DNA of 64,000 bases. Origin: Streptomyces pristinaespiralis (GTDB lineage Bacteria > Actinomycetota > Actinomycetes > Streptomycetales > Streptomycetaceae). Below, one piece after another: positions 1 through 8,885 of this stretch (within the stretch, counting starts at the first letter, position 1; the number at the start of each line of letters is the position of its first letter). A model generated the notes under the pieces. It worked only from the letters and a program-made list of their open reading frames with translations. It did not search any database and was not told the origin of the DNA. A program made the position numbers and the translations under genes. The stretch spans positions 4,278,001 to 4,342,000 of the forward strand of contig NZ_CP011340.1 of NCBI RefSeq assembly GCF_001278075.1. Reading direction: 5' to 3'.

Positions 1-167
1 GACGGCCCTGAGGGCGGGGGCGGCAGGGCGGCCCGGGCGACGGCGGCGGGCCGGCGGCAGGCGGGTCCGGCGACGGCGGACCCACCGGGCCGGAATAGCC
101 GCCGGAGTGGCACGGTTGAGCGGTATGGTTAGTTCAACGTTCAACCAGTCTCGAGAGGTGAGCCGTC
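1..167. other. GC-rich upstream region of the flavin oxidoreductase pair
   Basis: No gene is supported here. The first 100 bases are low-complexity G/C-rich sequence without a convincing reading frame. The last 50 bases hold a candidate operator (131-145) and a purine-rich ribosome binding site (gagaggtga) just before the ATG at 168. The end of a gene lying to the left of the window cannot be recognised. Confidence 0.5.
131..145 (-). promoter_or_regulatory. Candidate operator shared with the pirin gene
   Basis: Read on the minus strand the site is GTTGAACGTTGAACT. The pirin gene leader at 26253-26267 carries GTTGAACAATGAACT, identical at 13 of 15 positions. The site is about 22 bases before the start codon of the monooxygenase, where a repressor would act. 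The form resembles MarR-type sites, but the regulator is not in this window and the assignment is inference. Confidence 0.4.
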
Positions 168-1256
168 ATGCAGTTCGGCATCTTCACGGTCGGCGACGTC
201 ACGCCGGACCCGACCACCGGCCGTACGCCGAGCGAGCACGAGCGGATCAAGGCGACGGTCGCCATCGCCCGCAAGGCGGAGGAGGTCGGTCTCGACGTCT
301 TCGCGACCGGCGAGCACCACAACCCGCCGTTCGTCCCCTCGTCCCCGACCACCCTGCTCGGGCACGTCGCCGCCCTGACCGAGCGGATCACGCTCTCCAC
401 GTCGACCACGCTGATCACCACCAACGACCCGGTGAAGATCGCCGAGGACTACGCGTACCTCCAGCACATCGCGGACGGCCGCGTCGACCTGATGATGGGC
501 CGCGGCAACACCGGCCCGGTCTATCCGTGGTTCGGCAAGGACATCCGCCACGGCATCGCCCTGGCCGTGGAGAACTACGCGCTCCTCCACAGGCTGTGGA
601 GGGAGGACGTCGTCGACTGGGAGGGCAAGTTCCGTACGCCTCTCCAGGGCTTCACCGCGACCCCGCGCCCGCTCGACGGTGTCCCGCCGTTCGTGTGGCA
701 CGGCTCGATCCGGTCCCCCGAGATCGCCGAGCAGGCCGCGTACTACGGCGACGGCTTCTTCCACAACAACATCTTCTGGCCCATGTCCCACACCAAGCAG
801 ATGGTCGGGCTGTACCGGCAGCGGTTCGCCCACCACGGCCACGGCACTCCCGAGCAGGCCATCGTCGGGCTGGGCGGCCAGGTGTTCATGCGCAAGAACT
901 CGCAGGACGCGGTGCGCGAGTTCCGTCCGTACTTCGACAACGCGCCCGTCTACGGCCACGGCCCGTCCCTGGAGGACTTCACCGAGCAGACACCGCTGAC
1001 CGTCGGCTCCCCGCAGCAGGTGATCGAGCGCACGCTCGGCTTCCGCGACGCGGTCGGCGACTACCAGCGCCAGCTGTTCCTGATGGACCACGCGGGGCTG
1101 CCGCTGAAGACCGTCCTCGAGCAGCTGGACATCCTCGGCGAGGAGGTCGTGCCGGTGCTGCGCGAGGAGTTCGCCAAGCTGCGGCCGGCCGGGGTCCCCG
1201 CGACCGCCCCGCTGCACCCCGCCGTCCTCGGCCGGAACACGAAGGAGACGTCATGA
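168..1256 (+). CDS. LLM-class flavin-dependent monooxygenase (CE1758-like)
   Basis: This 362-residue protein has the luciferase-like monooxygenase fold, which uses reduced flavin and oxygen to oxidise an unknown substrate in the cytoplasm. The family-typical segment GEHHNPPF lies at residues 48-55 and DLMMGRGN at about 107-114. The length is normal for the family. The stop codon overlaps the start of the next gene (ATGA), and that gene encodes an FMN reductase. The two together look like the CE1758/CE1759 duo, in which the reductase supplies FMNH2. The start at 168 follows a good ribosome binding site. The substrate cannot be read from sequence; a shared operator suggests redox- or aromatic-responsive control. 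Confidence 0.9.
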   Translation: MQFGIFTVGDVTPDPTTGRTPSEHERIKATVAIARKAEEVGLDVFATGEHHNPPFVPSSPTTLLGHVAALTERITLSTSTTLITTNDPVKIAEDYAYLQHIADGRVDLMMGRGNTGPVYPWFGKDIRHGIALAVENYALLHRLWREDVVDWEGKFRTPLQGFTATPRPLDGVPPFVWHGSIRSPEIAEQAAYYGDGFFHNNIFWPMSHTKQMVGLYRQRFAHHGHGTPEQAIVGLGGQVFMRKNSQDAVREFRPYFDNAPVYGHGPSLEDFTEQTPLTVGSPQQVIERTLGFRDAVGDYQRQLFLMDHAGLPLKTVLEQLDILGEEVVPVLREEFAKLRPAGVPATAPLHPAVLGRNTKETS

Positions 1257-1864
1257 CGCAGACAGCACGGCCCGTGAACCTCGTCGTCGTATCGGCCGGG
1301 CTGGGGGTCCCCTCCTCCAGCCGGCTGCTGGCCGACCGGATCACCGAGTCCGTACGCCGGGAACTCGCGGGCGGGCGTGAGGTGCGGGTGACGGTCGTCG
1401 AGCTGCGCGACCTCGCCGTGCCCATCGCCAACAACCTGGTGACCGGCTTCCCCGCGAAGCCGCTGGCCGACGCGATCGACACGGTGACCGGCGCCGACGG
1501 GCTGATAGCCGTGACGCCCGTGTTCACCGCCTCGTACAGCGGACTGTTCAAGTCGTTCTTCGACCTGATCGAGCCCGACGCGCTCACCGGGAAGCCGGTG
1601 CTGATCGCGGCGACCGGCGGGACCGCACGGCACTCCCTGGTGCTGGAGCACGCGCTGCGGCCACTGTTCGCCTACCTGCGGGCCTTCGTCGTACCGACCG
1701 CCGTGTACGCGGCGTCCGAGGACTGGGGCGGTTCCGGTGATCCGCTGACCGACACCCTGCCCGACCGCATCGCCCGCGCGGGGCGCGAGCTCGCCACTCT
1801 TATGGCCTCGCGAACCGCCGGAGAACCGGACCACGCACCGGCAACTGCCGACCTGTTTGCGTAG
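1253..1864 (+). CDS. NADPH-dependent FMN reductase (CE1759-like)
   Basis: This 203-residue flavodoxin-fold protein should reduce FMN with NAD(P)H for the monooxygenase encoded just upstream. The phosphate-binding loop is visible near the N-terminus (SAGLGVPSSSRLLA, residues 14-27), and the segment VTPVFTASYSGLFKSFFDL is typical of NADPH-dependent FMN reductases. The ATG at 1253 overlaps the upstream stop codon by four bases, which implies translational coupling and fixes the start. A shared operon with a fixed pairing is known for this family pair. The next gene is 68 bases away and is probably expressed separately. Confidence 0.88.
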   Translation: MTQTARPVNLVVVSAGLGVPSSSRLLADRITESVRRELAGGREVRVTVVELRDLAVPIANNLVTGFPAKPLADAIDTVTGADGLIAVTPVFTASYSGLFKSFFDLIEPDALTGKPVLIAATGGTARHSLVLEHALRPLFAYLRAFVVPTAVYAASEDWGGSGDPLTDTLPDRIARAGRELATLMASRTAGEPDHAPATADLFA

Positions 1865-1932
1865 ATTTACGTAGGCTTGCATCGGCTACGGCCGGACCGG
1901 GCCAAGAGCCAGGCGGCTACGGAGGTGGCGAC

Positions 1933-2391
1933 ATGACGGACACGACCGGCACGGCGGCAGGCAAGATCGTCGTGGGCGTCGACGGCTCGGAGCCGTCGGT
2001 CAGGGCCCTGCGATGGGCCGTACGGCAGGCCGGGATGACCGGGGACTCCCTGGAGGCCGTCATCGCCTGGGAGTACCCGGCCGTCGGCTGGGCCTCGATG
2101 GTCGCCGCCATCCCGGCCGAGTTCGACCCGCAGGCGCTGGCGGCCGAGGTGCTCGACGACATCCTCGAGCAGACGCTCGGCGCCGAGGCCGCCGCGTCCG
2201 TGGAACGCATCGTCATGATCGGCAGCGCGGCGCAGGCCCTGATGGACAGGTCCGCGGGCGCCTCGCTGGTGGTCGTCGGCGACCGGGGCTACAGCGGCTT
2301 CAAGGCGACGCTGCTCGGCTCCGTCGGCCTGCACCTCAGCCAGCACGCGCCCTGCCCGGTCGTCGTGGTCCGCGGCGGGCCCCAGGAGTGA
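1933..2391 (+). CDS. Universal stress protein (UspA family)
   Basis: This is a single-domain, 152-residue universal stress protein. It begins with the usual strand KIVVGVDGSEPS and carries the ATP-binding signature near the C-terminus (GDRG at 116-119, GS at 129-130, then the closing strand CPVVVVRG). Proteins with this intact motif bind ATP and help cells survive starvation or low oxygen, but the exact role is not predictable. The gene follows the reductase after 68 bases and is preceded by ggaggtggcgac as a ribosome binding site. A strong hairpin ends the unit. Confidence 0.93.
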   Translation: MTDTTGTAAGKIVVGVDGSEPSVRALRWAVRQAGMTGDSLEAVIAWEYPAVGWASMVAAIPAEFDPQALAAEVLDDILEQTLGAEAAASVERIVMIGSAAQALMDRSAGASLVVVGDRGYSGFKATLLGSVGLHLSQHAPCPVVVVRGGPQE

Positions 2392-2397
2392 AACCGG

Positions 2398-2440
2398 CGG
2401 CGACGCCCCCGGCCCTGTCCACGGGCCGGGGGCGTCGCCG
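2398..2440. terminator. Hairpin terminator between convergent genes
   Basis: An 18-base stem (2398-2415 with 2423-2440) with a 7-base loop starts 7 bases after the stop of the stress protein gene. It lies before the stop codon of the convergent ABC permease and can serve both directions. There is no U-run, as is usual in Streptomyces. Confidence 0.8.
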
Positions 2441-2455
2441 TGTCGGCAGGCCGGG

Positions 2456-3313
2456 TCACTTGCGGTTGTAGAGGCGCATCGTGACCGTGCCGAAGACGAC
2501 CACGAGCACGGCCGACCAGCCGAGCGACCAGGCGATGTCCGCCGCCGGCCAGTTGCCCGCCATCAGCTCGCGCACCGCGGTGGACACGTGGGTGACGGGG
2601 CTGTTGTTGACGAAGGCCTGGAGCCAGCCGGGCATCGTCCGCGGGTCGACGAACACGTTGCTCAGGAAGGTCATCGGGAAGATGACCATCATGCTGACGC
2701 CCATCACCGACTTCTCGGTGCGCAGCAGCAGACCGAACATCGTCCAGATCCACGAGAACGCGAACGAGAAGACCATCAGCACCGCGATGCCGAGGACGAT
2801 GCCCACCGGCCCGCCGTGGGGCCGGTAGCCGATGATCAGGCCGACGGCCAGCATCACGACCGAGGCGATCAGATAGCGGACCACATCGCCGAGCAGGTAG
2901 CCGACCATCGGCGCGGGCCGCCAGATCGGCAGCGTGCGGAACCGGTCGAAGACGCCCTTGGAGATGTCGTTGTTGACGGCGACACCCGTGTACATCGTGA
3001 TCATCACGACGCTCATCGTCAGGATGCCGGGCAGCAGGAACTGGATGTACGCGTCGACGGAACCGGCGATCGCGCCTCCGAAGAGGTACGTGTACATCAG
3101 CACCATCATGATCGGGAACGCCGTCACGTCGAACAGCTGCTCCGGCACATGCTTGATCTTGAGCATGGCGCGCCAGCCGAACGTCAGCGACGCCGACCAC
3201 GCACCGGGCCTCGGGGGCCGCTCCGCGGACACCAGCAGCGCGGCGAGCTCCCCCGCCCTCGGTGCTTCGAATTCCAGATCGCCGGCGTCCTTCGTGGTGG
3301 TCGCGGTACTCAC
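2456..3313 (-). CDS. ABC transporter permease (DrrB-like, ABC-2 type)
   Basis: This 285-residue integral membrane protein has about six transmembrane segments and the ABC-2 permease core. It includes a conserved cytoplasmic stretch ([13 protein letters not shown]) and the C-terminal [11 protein letters not shown] region found in daunorubicin-resistance-type exporters. It should form a homodimeric channel powered by the ATPase encoded immediately upstream. The GTG start at 3313 overlaps the ATPase stop by four bases, so the two are translationally coupled. The substrate is unknown. No antibiotic biosynthesis genes are adjacent, so a dedicated self-resistance role is not supported. Confidence 0.92.
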   Translation of the reverse strand: MSTATTTKDAGDLEFEAPRAGELAALLVSAERPPRPGAWSASLTFGWRAMLKIKHVPEQLFDVTAFPIMMVLMYTYLFGGAIAGSVDAYIQFLLPGILTMSVVMITMYTGVAVNNDISKGVFDRFRTLPIWRPAPMVGYLLGDVVRYLIASVVMLAVGLIIGYRPHGGPVGIVLGIAVLMVFSFAFSWIWTMFGLLLRTEKSVMGVSMMVIFPMTFLSNVFVDPRTMPGWLQAFVNNSPVTHVSTAVRELMAGNWPAADIAWSLGWSAVLVVVFGTVTMRLYNRK

Positions 3314-4278
3314 GCGGCCTCCCCCTTCTTGTCGGTCAGGGCGAGGAAGACCTCGTCCAGGCTGGGCTGGCCCAGCGCGAAGTTGTCCACGGTGATGCCC
3401 GAGCGGGCGAGCTCGGCCAGTGCGTGCGCCGCCTGCTCCGCCGCGCCGCGTTCGCTGCCGCGGCCGTTGACGCGGGCGGTGAGGGCGACCGGGTCGGGGT
3501 CGAGCAGGACCTCCGCGCCCAGCGCCTCGGCCAGCACCCGCTCGGCCGCCGGCCGCTGATCGGCGTCGCGCAGCCGCAGATGCACGGCGCCGGAACCGAC
3601 CGACGCCTTCAGCTCGCCCTTCGTGCCCTCGGCGATGACCTTGCCGTGGTCGATCACGGCGATGCGTGAGGCGAGGTGGTCGGCCTCGTCGAGGTACTGC
3701 GTCGTCAGCAGCACCGTCGTCCCCTGCGAGACGACGGCCCGCACGATGTCCCAGACCTGGTTGCGGCTGCGCGGGTCGAGGCCGGTGGTGGGCTCGTCGA
3801 GGAAGAGCAGGTCCGGGGTGTTGAGAATGGACGCGGCGATGTCGATGCGGCGCCGCATGCCTCCCGAGTAGTTCTTCACCTGCTTGCCGGCCGCCTCGCG
3901 CAGGCCGAAGGCCTCCAGCAGCTGGGCGGCGCGGTCCCGGGCCGCCGGCTTGGCGTGGCCGAGCAGCCGAGCGAGCAGCACCAGGTTCTCCGTGCCCGTC
4001 AGGTCCTCGTCGACGGAGGCGTACTGCCCGGTGAGGCTCACCCGGCTGCGGACCGCGTCGGCGTCCTTCTGCACGTCCTTGCCGAAGACGCGGGCCTCGC
4101 CGCCGTCCGGCCGCAGCAGCGTGGCGAGCATCCGGACCGTGGTCGTCTTGCCGGCGCCGTTCGGTCCGAGGACCCCGTAGACCGTGCCGGCCGGCACCCG
4201 CAGGTCGACGCCGTCCACGGCACGGTTGTCGCCGAAGACCTTCACCAGGCCGGTGGTCTCGATCGCCAGATCAGTCAT
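3310..4278 (-). CDS. ABC transporter ATP-binding protein (DrrA-like)
   Basis: This 322-residue ATPase has Walker A GPNGAGKT at 38-45, signature YSGGM at 137-141 and Walker B LLFLDEP at about 157-163. A C-terminal extension of about 100 residues ends in [16 protein letters not shown], the typical DrrA-type regulatory tail. It should energise drug or lipid export through the downstream permease. The ATG at 4278 has gaagga as ribosome binding site five bases upstream. The pair forms a two-gene operon on the minus strand. Confidence 0.94.
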   Translation of the reverse strand: MTDLAIETTGLVKVFGDNRAVDGVDLRVPAGTVYGVLGPNGAGKTTTVRMLATLLRPDGGEARVFGKDVQKDADAVRSRVSLTGQYASVDEDLTGTENLVLLARLLGHAKPAARDRAAQLLEAFGLREAAGKQVKNYSGGMRRRIDIAASILNTPDLLFLDEPTTGLDPRSRNQVWDIVRAVVSQGTTVLLTTQYLDEADHLASRIAVIDHGKVIAEGTKGELKASVGSGAVHLRLRDADQRPAAERVLAEALGAEVLLDPDPVALTARVNGRGSERGAAEQAAHALAELARSGITVDNFALGQPSLDEVFLALTDKKGEAA

Positions 4279-4542
4279 CTTTGTCCTTCGGTCCCTTGGT
4301 GCCCGTGCAGTGGAGACGCCGCCGGCTGCGGGAAGTCATCGGTCGGCCCGCACATCACGGCCGGACCGGGGGTGCGTCGCGTCGGCGCGGCATGCCGACG
4401 GTGCGGGATCCTTCGGCGTTCACGGCGGGACGGCAGACCCCGGGCGGCATCGCGTCGGCGGGCCGTCGATGACGGCCCGCCGACAGCGGTGTCTGCCCGG
4501 GACCAGGCGCCCGCTCTCACTCCCGCCTGTCACTCCCGCCTG
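4279..4542. other. Spacer with a terminator and a short tandem repeat
   Basis: No gene is seen. The region holds the leader of the ABC exporter operon, a 14-bp hairpin (4454-4484) that can end transcription of the upstream minus-strand membrane protein gene, and most of a 3 x 13-base tandem repeat that begins at 4517 and runs into the 3' end of that gene. Confidence 0.6.
4454..4484 (-). terminator. Hairpin terminator after the small membrane protein gene
   Basis: A perfect 14-base stem (4454-4467 with 4471-4484) with loop gat lies about 60 bases downstream of the minus-strand stop codon at 4543. There is no U-tract. Confidence 0.65.
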
Positions 4543-4555
4543 TCACTCCCGCGTG
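4517..4555. repeat. Three tandem 13-base repeats at a gene end
   Basis: The unit tcactcccgcctg occurs at 4517-4529 and 4530-4542, with a one-base variant (tcactcccgcgtg) at 4543-4555. The third copy forms the last codons and stop of the minus-strand gene; each copy contains a TGA on that strand. Replication slippage is the simplest origin. Confidence 0.85.
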
Positions 4556-4944
4556 TAATAGAAGTAGAAGGTCATGGCGGCCACCCCGGCCCCGACGGCC
4601 ACGCCGATCCCGGCGGCCCTCAGGACGCTCCCCCCGGCGAGACTGGTCAGGAAGCCGACCGTCGCCCCGCTCAGGGCCCCGTAGGCCAGGGCGCGCAGTT
4701 CGCGCGGCAGGGCGTGCTGGACGCGCATCAGCGCGAAGAAGAGCGCCGCGAGTACCACCGCGGTGATCACACCGAGGATCCACTGGCCCCCGGTCGCGAC
4801 GCCGTCGTTCTCTGCCCGCTTGATGAACGCGGCCCAGATGCCGAGGACGACGCCCAGAATGACGGGCAGCGCCCAGGCGGGACTGTGGTGCTGTCGTTCC
4901 GAAGACCGGCGCCGACGGTGCGGCATCGCTGCGTGTGCGGCCAT
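4543..4944 (-). CDS. Small membrane protein of unknown function
   Basis: This 133-residue protein has a basic, hydrophilic N-terminus (residues 1-22) followed by hydrophobic segments at about 25-42, 55-72, 86-103 and 107-127, so three or four membrane passes are likely. No catalytic motif is visible and the family is not recognised. The start at 4944 is supported by aaggag nine bases upstream. It stands alone between the ABC exporter and a divergent exonuclease-fold gene. The last residues (YYTRE) come from the tandem-repeat region, so the C-terminus may vary between strains. Confidence 0.75.
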   Translation of the reverse strand: MAAHAAMPHRRRRSSERQHHSPAWALPVILGVVLGIWAAFIKRAENDGVATGGQWILGVITAVVLAALFFALMRVQHALPRELRALAYGALSGATVGFLTSLAGGSVLRAAGIGVAVGAGVAAMTFYFYYTRE

Positions 4945-5228
4945 GGCGGAGAGCTCCTTCCCTCATCCCCCGCGCCCCTCTTCAGGGCACACCCGCGGGC
5001 GGCCGCAGGCAAGTCCTGGGAGGGCCTGACCGCGACCGCCCCCTGAGTCGCGGGTCGCCGGGCAACGGCGTGGCGGGGGTCCGTGGCCGTGGGGAGGGGT
5101 GGACGGGACCGGGTCGCGGGACGGCCGGCGCATCCGAGTCGCGGGTCGTCCGCAACGGACGCGCCGGAACGGGCGTCTCATGTCCGGAGGGACCACACCC
5201 TCCCGTACGCAGAGGCTCGGAGGCCGGT

Positions 5229-6254
5229 TTGGACAGGGCGACCTGGGAGAGCGCGGAAGAGGACCGGGCGGCGGCGCCGTACGGCACGGCCGGCTCCGGC
5301 GCACGGCGCGCCGCGGGCCGGCTCGCCGGACTCCTGCTCCTCGCCCCCACCGCCGTCGCCGCCTGCCGTGCCGCGGACACGGACGGTGTCACGCCCGTGC
5401 CGCAACTGCTCGCGTTCCTGCCGTGGCTGCTGGTGCCCGCCGGCGTCGCCCTGCTCCTCGCCCTGCCGGCGCGCAGCCGCTTCCTCGCGGGCTGGGCGGT
5501 CGCGGTGCTCGCGGTCACGGGCTGGTTCGTCCGGCCCTACGACACCGGGCTGACCGAGAAGCCGCCCGGCCCCGTCGTCGCCCGCCTCGACGTGCTGACC
5601 TCGAACGTCGAGTTCGGGCAGGCCACCGGCGCGCTGGTGGACATGCTGCGCCGCGAGCAGCCGGACATCGTGTTCGTCCAGGAATGCGACCACACGTGCG
5701 CCGGGACCCTGGAGGCGGAGGTGCCGCGCGCCGACTACCCGTACCGGCACGTCGTGGCGGACTTCTCCGCGGCCGGTTCCGCGATCCTCAGCAGGCATCC
5801 GCTGCGCCCCGCTCCCGGTGTCGACAGCGCGCTCGCCATGCCGGGGGCGGTCGTCGACGTCGCCGGGCGCGGCGTCGGCCTCCAACTCGCGCACCCTCTC
5901 CCGCCGGTCCCGGAGGCGGTGGACGACTGGCGCCGGGAACTGGGGCTGCTGAGGGACCACGCCGCCCGCACGAAGGGTGCTCCGACCGTCATGGCGGGCG
6001 ACTTCAACGCCGGCCAGGACCACGCCGCGTTCCGCCGCATCCTCCGGGCGGGCGGGCTGAGCGACGGCGCCACCCTCGCCGGCGCCGCCCGCACGCCCTC
6101 CTGGCCGGCCGCGGTGAGCCGCCCGCTGGGCACGCAGATCGACCATGTGCTGGTCAGCGACGACTTCTCGGTGCGCCGGGCCCGCTTCCTGGATCTGCCG
6201 GACACCGACCACCGCTCCCTGCTCGTGGAGCTGGAACTGCACGATGTGCGCTGA
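5229..6254 (+). CDS. Membrane-anchored endonuclease/exonuclease/phosphatase family protein
   Basis: The TTG at 5229 is chosen because cggagg ends five bases before it; sequence further upstream in frame lacks normal coding character. The 341-residue product has three N-terminal membrane segments (about 32-48, 57-79, 84-100) and then an EEP-fold domain from about residue 118. Expected active-site elements are present: N126 in LTSNVEFG, E152 in FVQECD, the GDFNAG loop, QIDHVLVSD and the terminal DTDHRSLLVEL. Members cleave nucleic acids or phosphodiesters; this arrangement would place the catalytic domain on one face of the membrane, probably outside. The substrate is unknown. Confidence 0.88.
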   Translation: MDRATWESAEEDRAAAPYGTAGSGARRAAGRLAGLLLLAPTAVAACRAADTDGVTPVPQLLAFLPWLLVPAGVALLLALPARSRFLAGWAVAVLAVTGWFVRPYDTGLTEKPPGPVVARLDVLTSNVEFGQATGALVDMLRREQPDIVFVQECDHTCAGTLEAEVPRADYPYRHVVADFSAAGSAILSRHPLRPAPGVDSALAMPGAVVDVAGRGVGLQLAHPLPPVPEAVDDWRRELGLLRDHAARTKGAPTVMAGDFNAGQDHAAFRRILRAGGLSDGATLAGAARTPSWPAAVSRPLGTQIDHVLVSDDFSVRRARFLDLPDTDHRSLLVELELHDVR

Positions 6255-6410
6255 CCGCCGGTGCGGGCCAGAGTGGGTACGTGGTGCGGGACGGCGGGGC
6301 CCCGGTCATCGAGGCATCGCGGACGCGCGCGTCGCGCGTGACGGTGCGGCCGGCTCGTCGCCGAGGACGGCGCACCGAGCACCCGCACGACGGAGCACGG
6401 AGCAGACGCC

Positions 6411-6680
6411 ATGGACCACGAGCAGCAGAACGAGCAGGTCGATGAGCAGATCATCGACGACATCGGGAACCTCGTCGCCGAGGAGCGCGCACTGCGCGAC
6501 CGTTCCGCCGACCAGCGCGGCCTCGGCCCCGACGAACAGGCCCGGCTGCGCCAGCTGGAGATCCGGCTCGACCAGTGCTGGGACCTGCTGCGCCGGCGCC
6601 GCGCGAAGGCCGAGTTCGGCGAGGACCCCGGCACGGTGCGGGAACGGCCCGCCGAAGAGGTGGAGAACTACCGCAGCTGA
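6411..6680 (+). CDS. DUF2630 family protein
   Basis: This short, highly charged, probably helical protein of 89 residues matches the DUF2630 pattern (IIDDIGNLVAEERALRD and the LRQLEIRLDQCWDLLRRRR helix). Such proteins are widespread in actinobacteria and their function is unknown. The ATG at 6411 follows gcacggagcagacgcc, a weak ribosome binding site. It may be transcribed with the exonuclease-fold gene 156 bases upstream, but there is no direct sign of this. Confidence 0.88.
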   Translation: MDHEQQNEQVDEQIIDDIGNLVAEERALRDRSADQRGLGPDEQARLRQLEIRLDQCWDLLRRRRAKAEFGEDPGTVRERPAEEVENYRS

Positions 6681-6834
6681 GCGCGACGGTGCCCGCCCGC
6701 AGCCGAGTGCGGCCGACGACCCCGGCCCGCAGCCGCGCACCGCCGGCCCCGATCCGCAGCCGTGTCGACCCGGCCCTGCCCCGCGGTTGAGCACCGCCGC
6801 CCCCGGCCCGCAGCCGGGCGGGGCGCGGTGAAGC
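6681..6834. repeat. Degenerate repeats of a cccgcagccg core
   Basis: The spacer between DUF2630 and the FUSC gene contains four copies of cccgcagccg or its tccgcagccg variant (6696-6705, 6726-6735, 6753-6762, 6807-6816), separated by 17 to 44 bases of equally G/C-rich sequence. Reading frames across it look like Arg/Pro-rich shadow translation, so no gene is called. Confidence 0.6.
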
Positions 6835-6870
6835 TTGCGTCCGGTGGCCCGTTCGGGGTCTCTTGAACCC

Positions 6871-8832
6871 ATGGGACGACGCGAGGACGGCAACGGCGGC
6901 CGCACGGGGCGCCTGACGCCGCCGGACTGGCTGATGCACGGTCTGCGGCCCGCGTCCGTGCCCGTCCCCAAGGCCGCCGTCGGCCGCGCCGCCGTCGCCC
7001 TCGCCGCCCCGCTGGCCGTCGGTCTGGCGACCGGGCACCCCGAATACGGCGCGCTGGTGTCGATGGGCGCCCTCGCCGGCGTCATCGGTGACACCGCCGA
7101 CGCCTACCGGATGCGGCTGCTGAACATCGCCGTCCCCCAGTTCTTCGGAGCGGTCGGCGTGACCCTCGGCATCCTCGTCCACGGGGAGGGCTGGCTCGCG
7201 GTCGGCGCGCTCACGCTCGTCGCGCTCGTCTCCGGCATGATCTCCTCCATCGGCGCGGTGGCCTCCGTGTCCGGGCTGCTGCTCCTGCTCAACGCGGTGG
7301 TGGGGGCCGGGCTGCCGATGCCGGGGCCGTGGTGGAAGGCCCCGCTGCTGCTCACCCTCGGCGGGCTGTTCGTCCTCGTACTGACGCTGCTGGCCTGGCC
7401 CGTGCGGGCCCGCGTACCCGAGCAAGGGGCGGTCGCGGACACCTACCGCAGCGTTGCCGCGCTGCTGGCCGCCGCGGGCACCACCGACTACGACGCCCGC
7501 CGCCAGGACGTCACCCAGTCGCTGAACACCTCGTACGACCTCATCCTGGCGCGGCGTGCCCGCGACCACGGGCGGCGCGGCCGGCTGGTGCGGCTGCTCG
7601 CCCAGCTGAACGTGGTGGTCCCGCTGGTCGAGGCGGCGGCGGCCGCACACCGTTACGGGCGGGCCTCCCGGCGGCCGGAGATCGCGGCCGCGGTCCGCGA
7701 GTTGGCCGACTCGGTGGAACAAGGGCGCACCACCGCGCCGGAGTTCGTCCTGCCCGAGCCGGAGGGTCCGGCCGACCGTGCCGTCAACAGCGCGCTGCGC
7801 CACGCGTCGGCCGTCGTCCACAGGACCGACCCGGACCCGGCGGGCGTGGACGACCGGCTGGGCCGGCCGGCCGCTCTCGGCGTCAGGGCACGGCAGGCCG
7901 CCCGCAATGTGCTGCTGTCCGAGCCGTCCTGGCGTTACGGACTGCGGCTGGCGCTCTGCATCGGGCTGGCGCAGACACTGGTGTCGCTGATCCCGGTCAC
8001 CCGCTCCTACTGGGTGGCCCTCACCGTCACGTTCGTCCTGAAACCGGACTTCGGTTCGGTGTTCTCCCGGGCCGTGCTGCGGGCGCTCGGTACGGCCGCC
8101 GGTCTTCTGGTGGCGGCCGCCGTGCTGGCGGTGGTGGAGCGCGGCTGGTGGGACGTGCCGGTGATGATGGCCCTCGCGGCGCTGATCCCGGCGTTCTCCG
8201 TGAAGGGCTACGCCTTCCAGACCGCGGCGATCACCCCGGTGATCCTCATGCTGTCGGACATCCTCAACCACGAGGGCTTCTACCTGGTGCTGCCGCGCCT
8301 GGTGGACAGCCTCATCGGCTGCGCGATCGTGCTGGTGGCCGGCTACGCGCTGTGGCCGGAGAGCTGGCACACCCGGATCGCGGACCGGCTCGCGCAGTGC
8401 GTGGAGGACACGGCGCACTACGTGGCGTCCGCGTTCGGCGGCACCGGCCCGTCGGACCGGGCGCACTCCCGGCGGCGGATCTACCGCGATCTGTCCTCGG
8501 TGCGCTCCGAGTTCCAGCGTGCCCTGACCGAACCACCGCCGACCGGTACACGGGCTGCCGCGTGGTGGCCGCTGGTCGTGGCCGCCGAGCGGATCGTGGA
8601 CGCGACGACGGCGGCGCGGGTCCGCGTCGACCACGGCGCCGATGCGCCCGGCGCCACCGAGGTCGCCGAGATCGAGCGGCAGCTGCGCGAGCTGGCGGAG
8701 GGGCTGCGGTCGAGCGAGGTGCTGGTGGAGGTGCGGGCGGACCTGCCGGGCGACGAGGAAGGCGTGCTGGCGCCGCTGCGCCAGGAGGTGCGGGCGGCGC
8801 GGGCCATCGCGTCACCCGCGCCGAGGTCGTGA
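6871..8832 (+). CDS. FUSC family membrane protein (aromatic acid exporter-like)
   Basis: This 653-residue protein has the two-block FUSC layout. A first membrane block of about six segments (residues 40-175) is followed by a soluble helical region (about 190-360), a second block of membrane segments (about 365-490) containing the conserved YWVALTVTFVLKPDFG segment, and a cytoplasmic tail. Relatives export aromatic acids such as fusaric acid or p-hydroxybenzoate, but the substrate here is not known. The ATG at 6871 has only a weak upstream gggg; the next internal Met (6934 region) is possible. It converges on the S4-domain gene. Confidence 0.87.
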   Translation: MGRREDGNGGRTGRLTPPDWLMHGLRPASVPVPKAAVGRAAVALAAPLAVGLATGHPEYGALVSMGALAGVIGDTADAYRMRLLNIAVPQFFGAVGVTLGILVHGEGWLAVGALTLVALVSGMISSIGAVASVSGLLLLLNAVVGAGLPMPGPWWKAPLLLTLGGLFVLVLTLLAWPVRARVPEQGAVADTYRSVAALLAAAGTTDYDARRQDVTQSLNTSYDLILARRARDHGRRGRLVRLLAQLNVVVPLVEAAAAAHRYGRASRRPEIAAAVRELADSVEQGRTTAPEFVLPEPEGPADRAVNSALRHASAVVHRTDPDPAGVDDRLGRPAALGVRARQAARNVLLSEPSWRYGLRLALCIGLAQTLVSLIPVTRSYWVALTVTFVLKPDFGSVFSRAVLRALGTAAGLLVAAAVLAVVERGWWDVPVMMALAALIPAFSVKGYAFQTAAITPVILMLSDILNHEGFYLVLPRLVDSLIGCAIVLVAGYALWPESWHTRIADRLAQCVEDTAHYVASAFGGTGPSDRAHSRRRIYRDLSSVRSEFQRALTEPPPTGTRAAAWWPLVVAAERIVDATTAARVRVDHGADAPGATEVAEIERQLRELAEGLRSSEVLVEVRADLPGDEEGVLAPLRQEVRAARAIASPAPRS

Positions 8833-8885
8833 CACGGGGCTCGGCCGCACCCGCTGCTCCCCGTCGTCCCCGCCGCCGGCAGCGG

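Noticed and set aside
2456..4278. DrrAB-like exporter as part of an antibiotic gene cluster
   Set aside because: No biosynthetic genes surround it, and such exporters are widespread in Streptomyces core genomes.
6451..8634. Long open frame opposite the FUSC gene
   Set aside because: It is antisense to a well-supported membrane protein and encodes Arg/Gly/His-rich sequence without a domain; in high-GC DNA such frames are common shadows.
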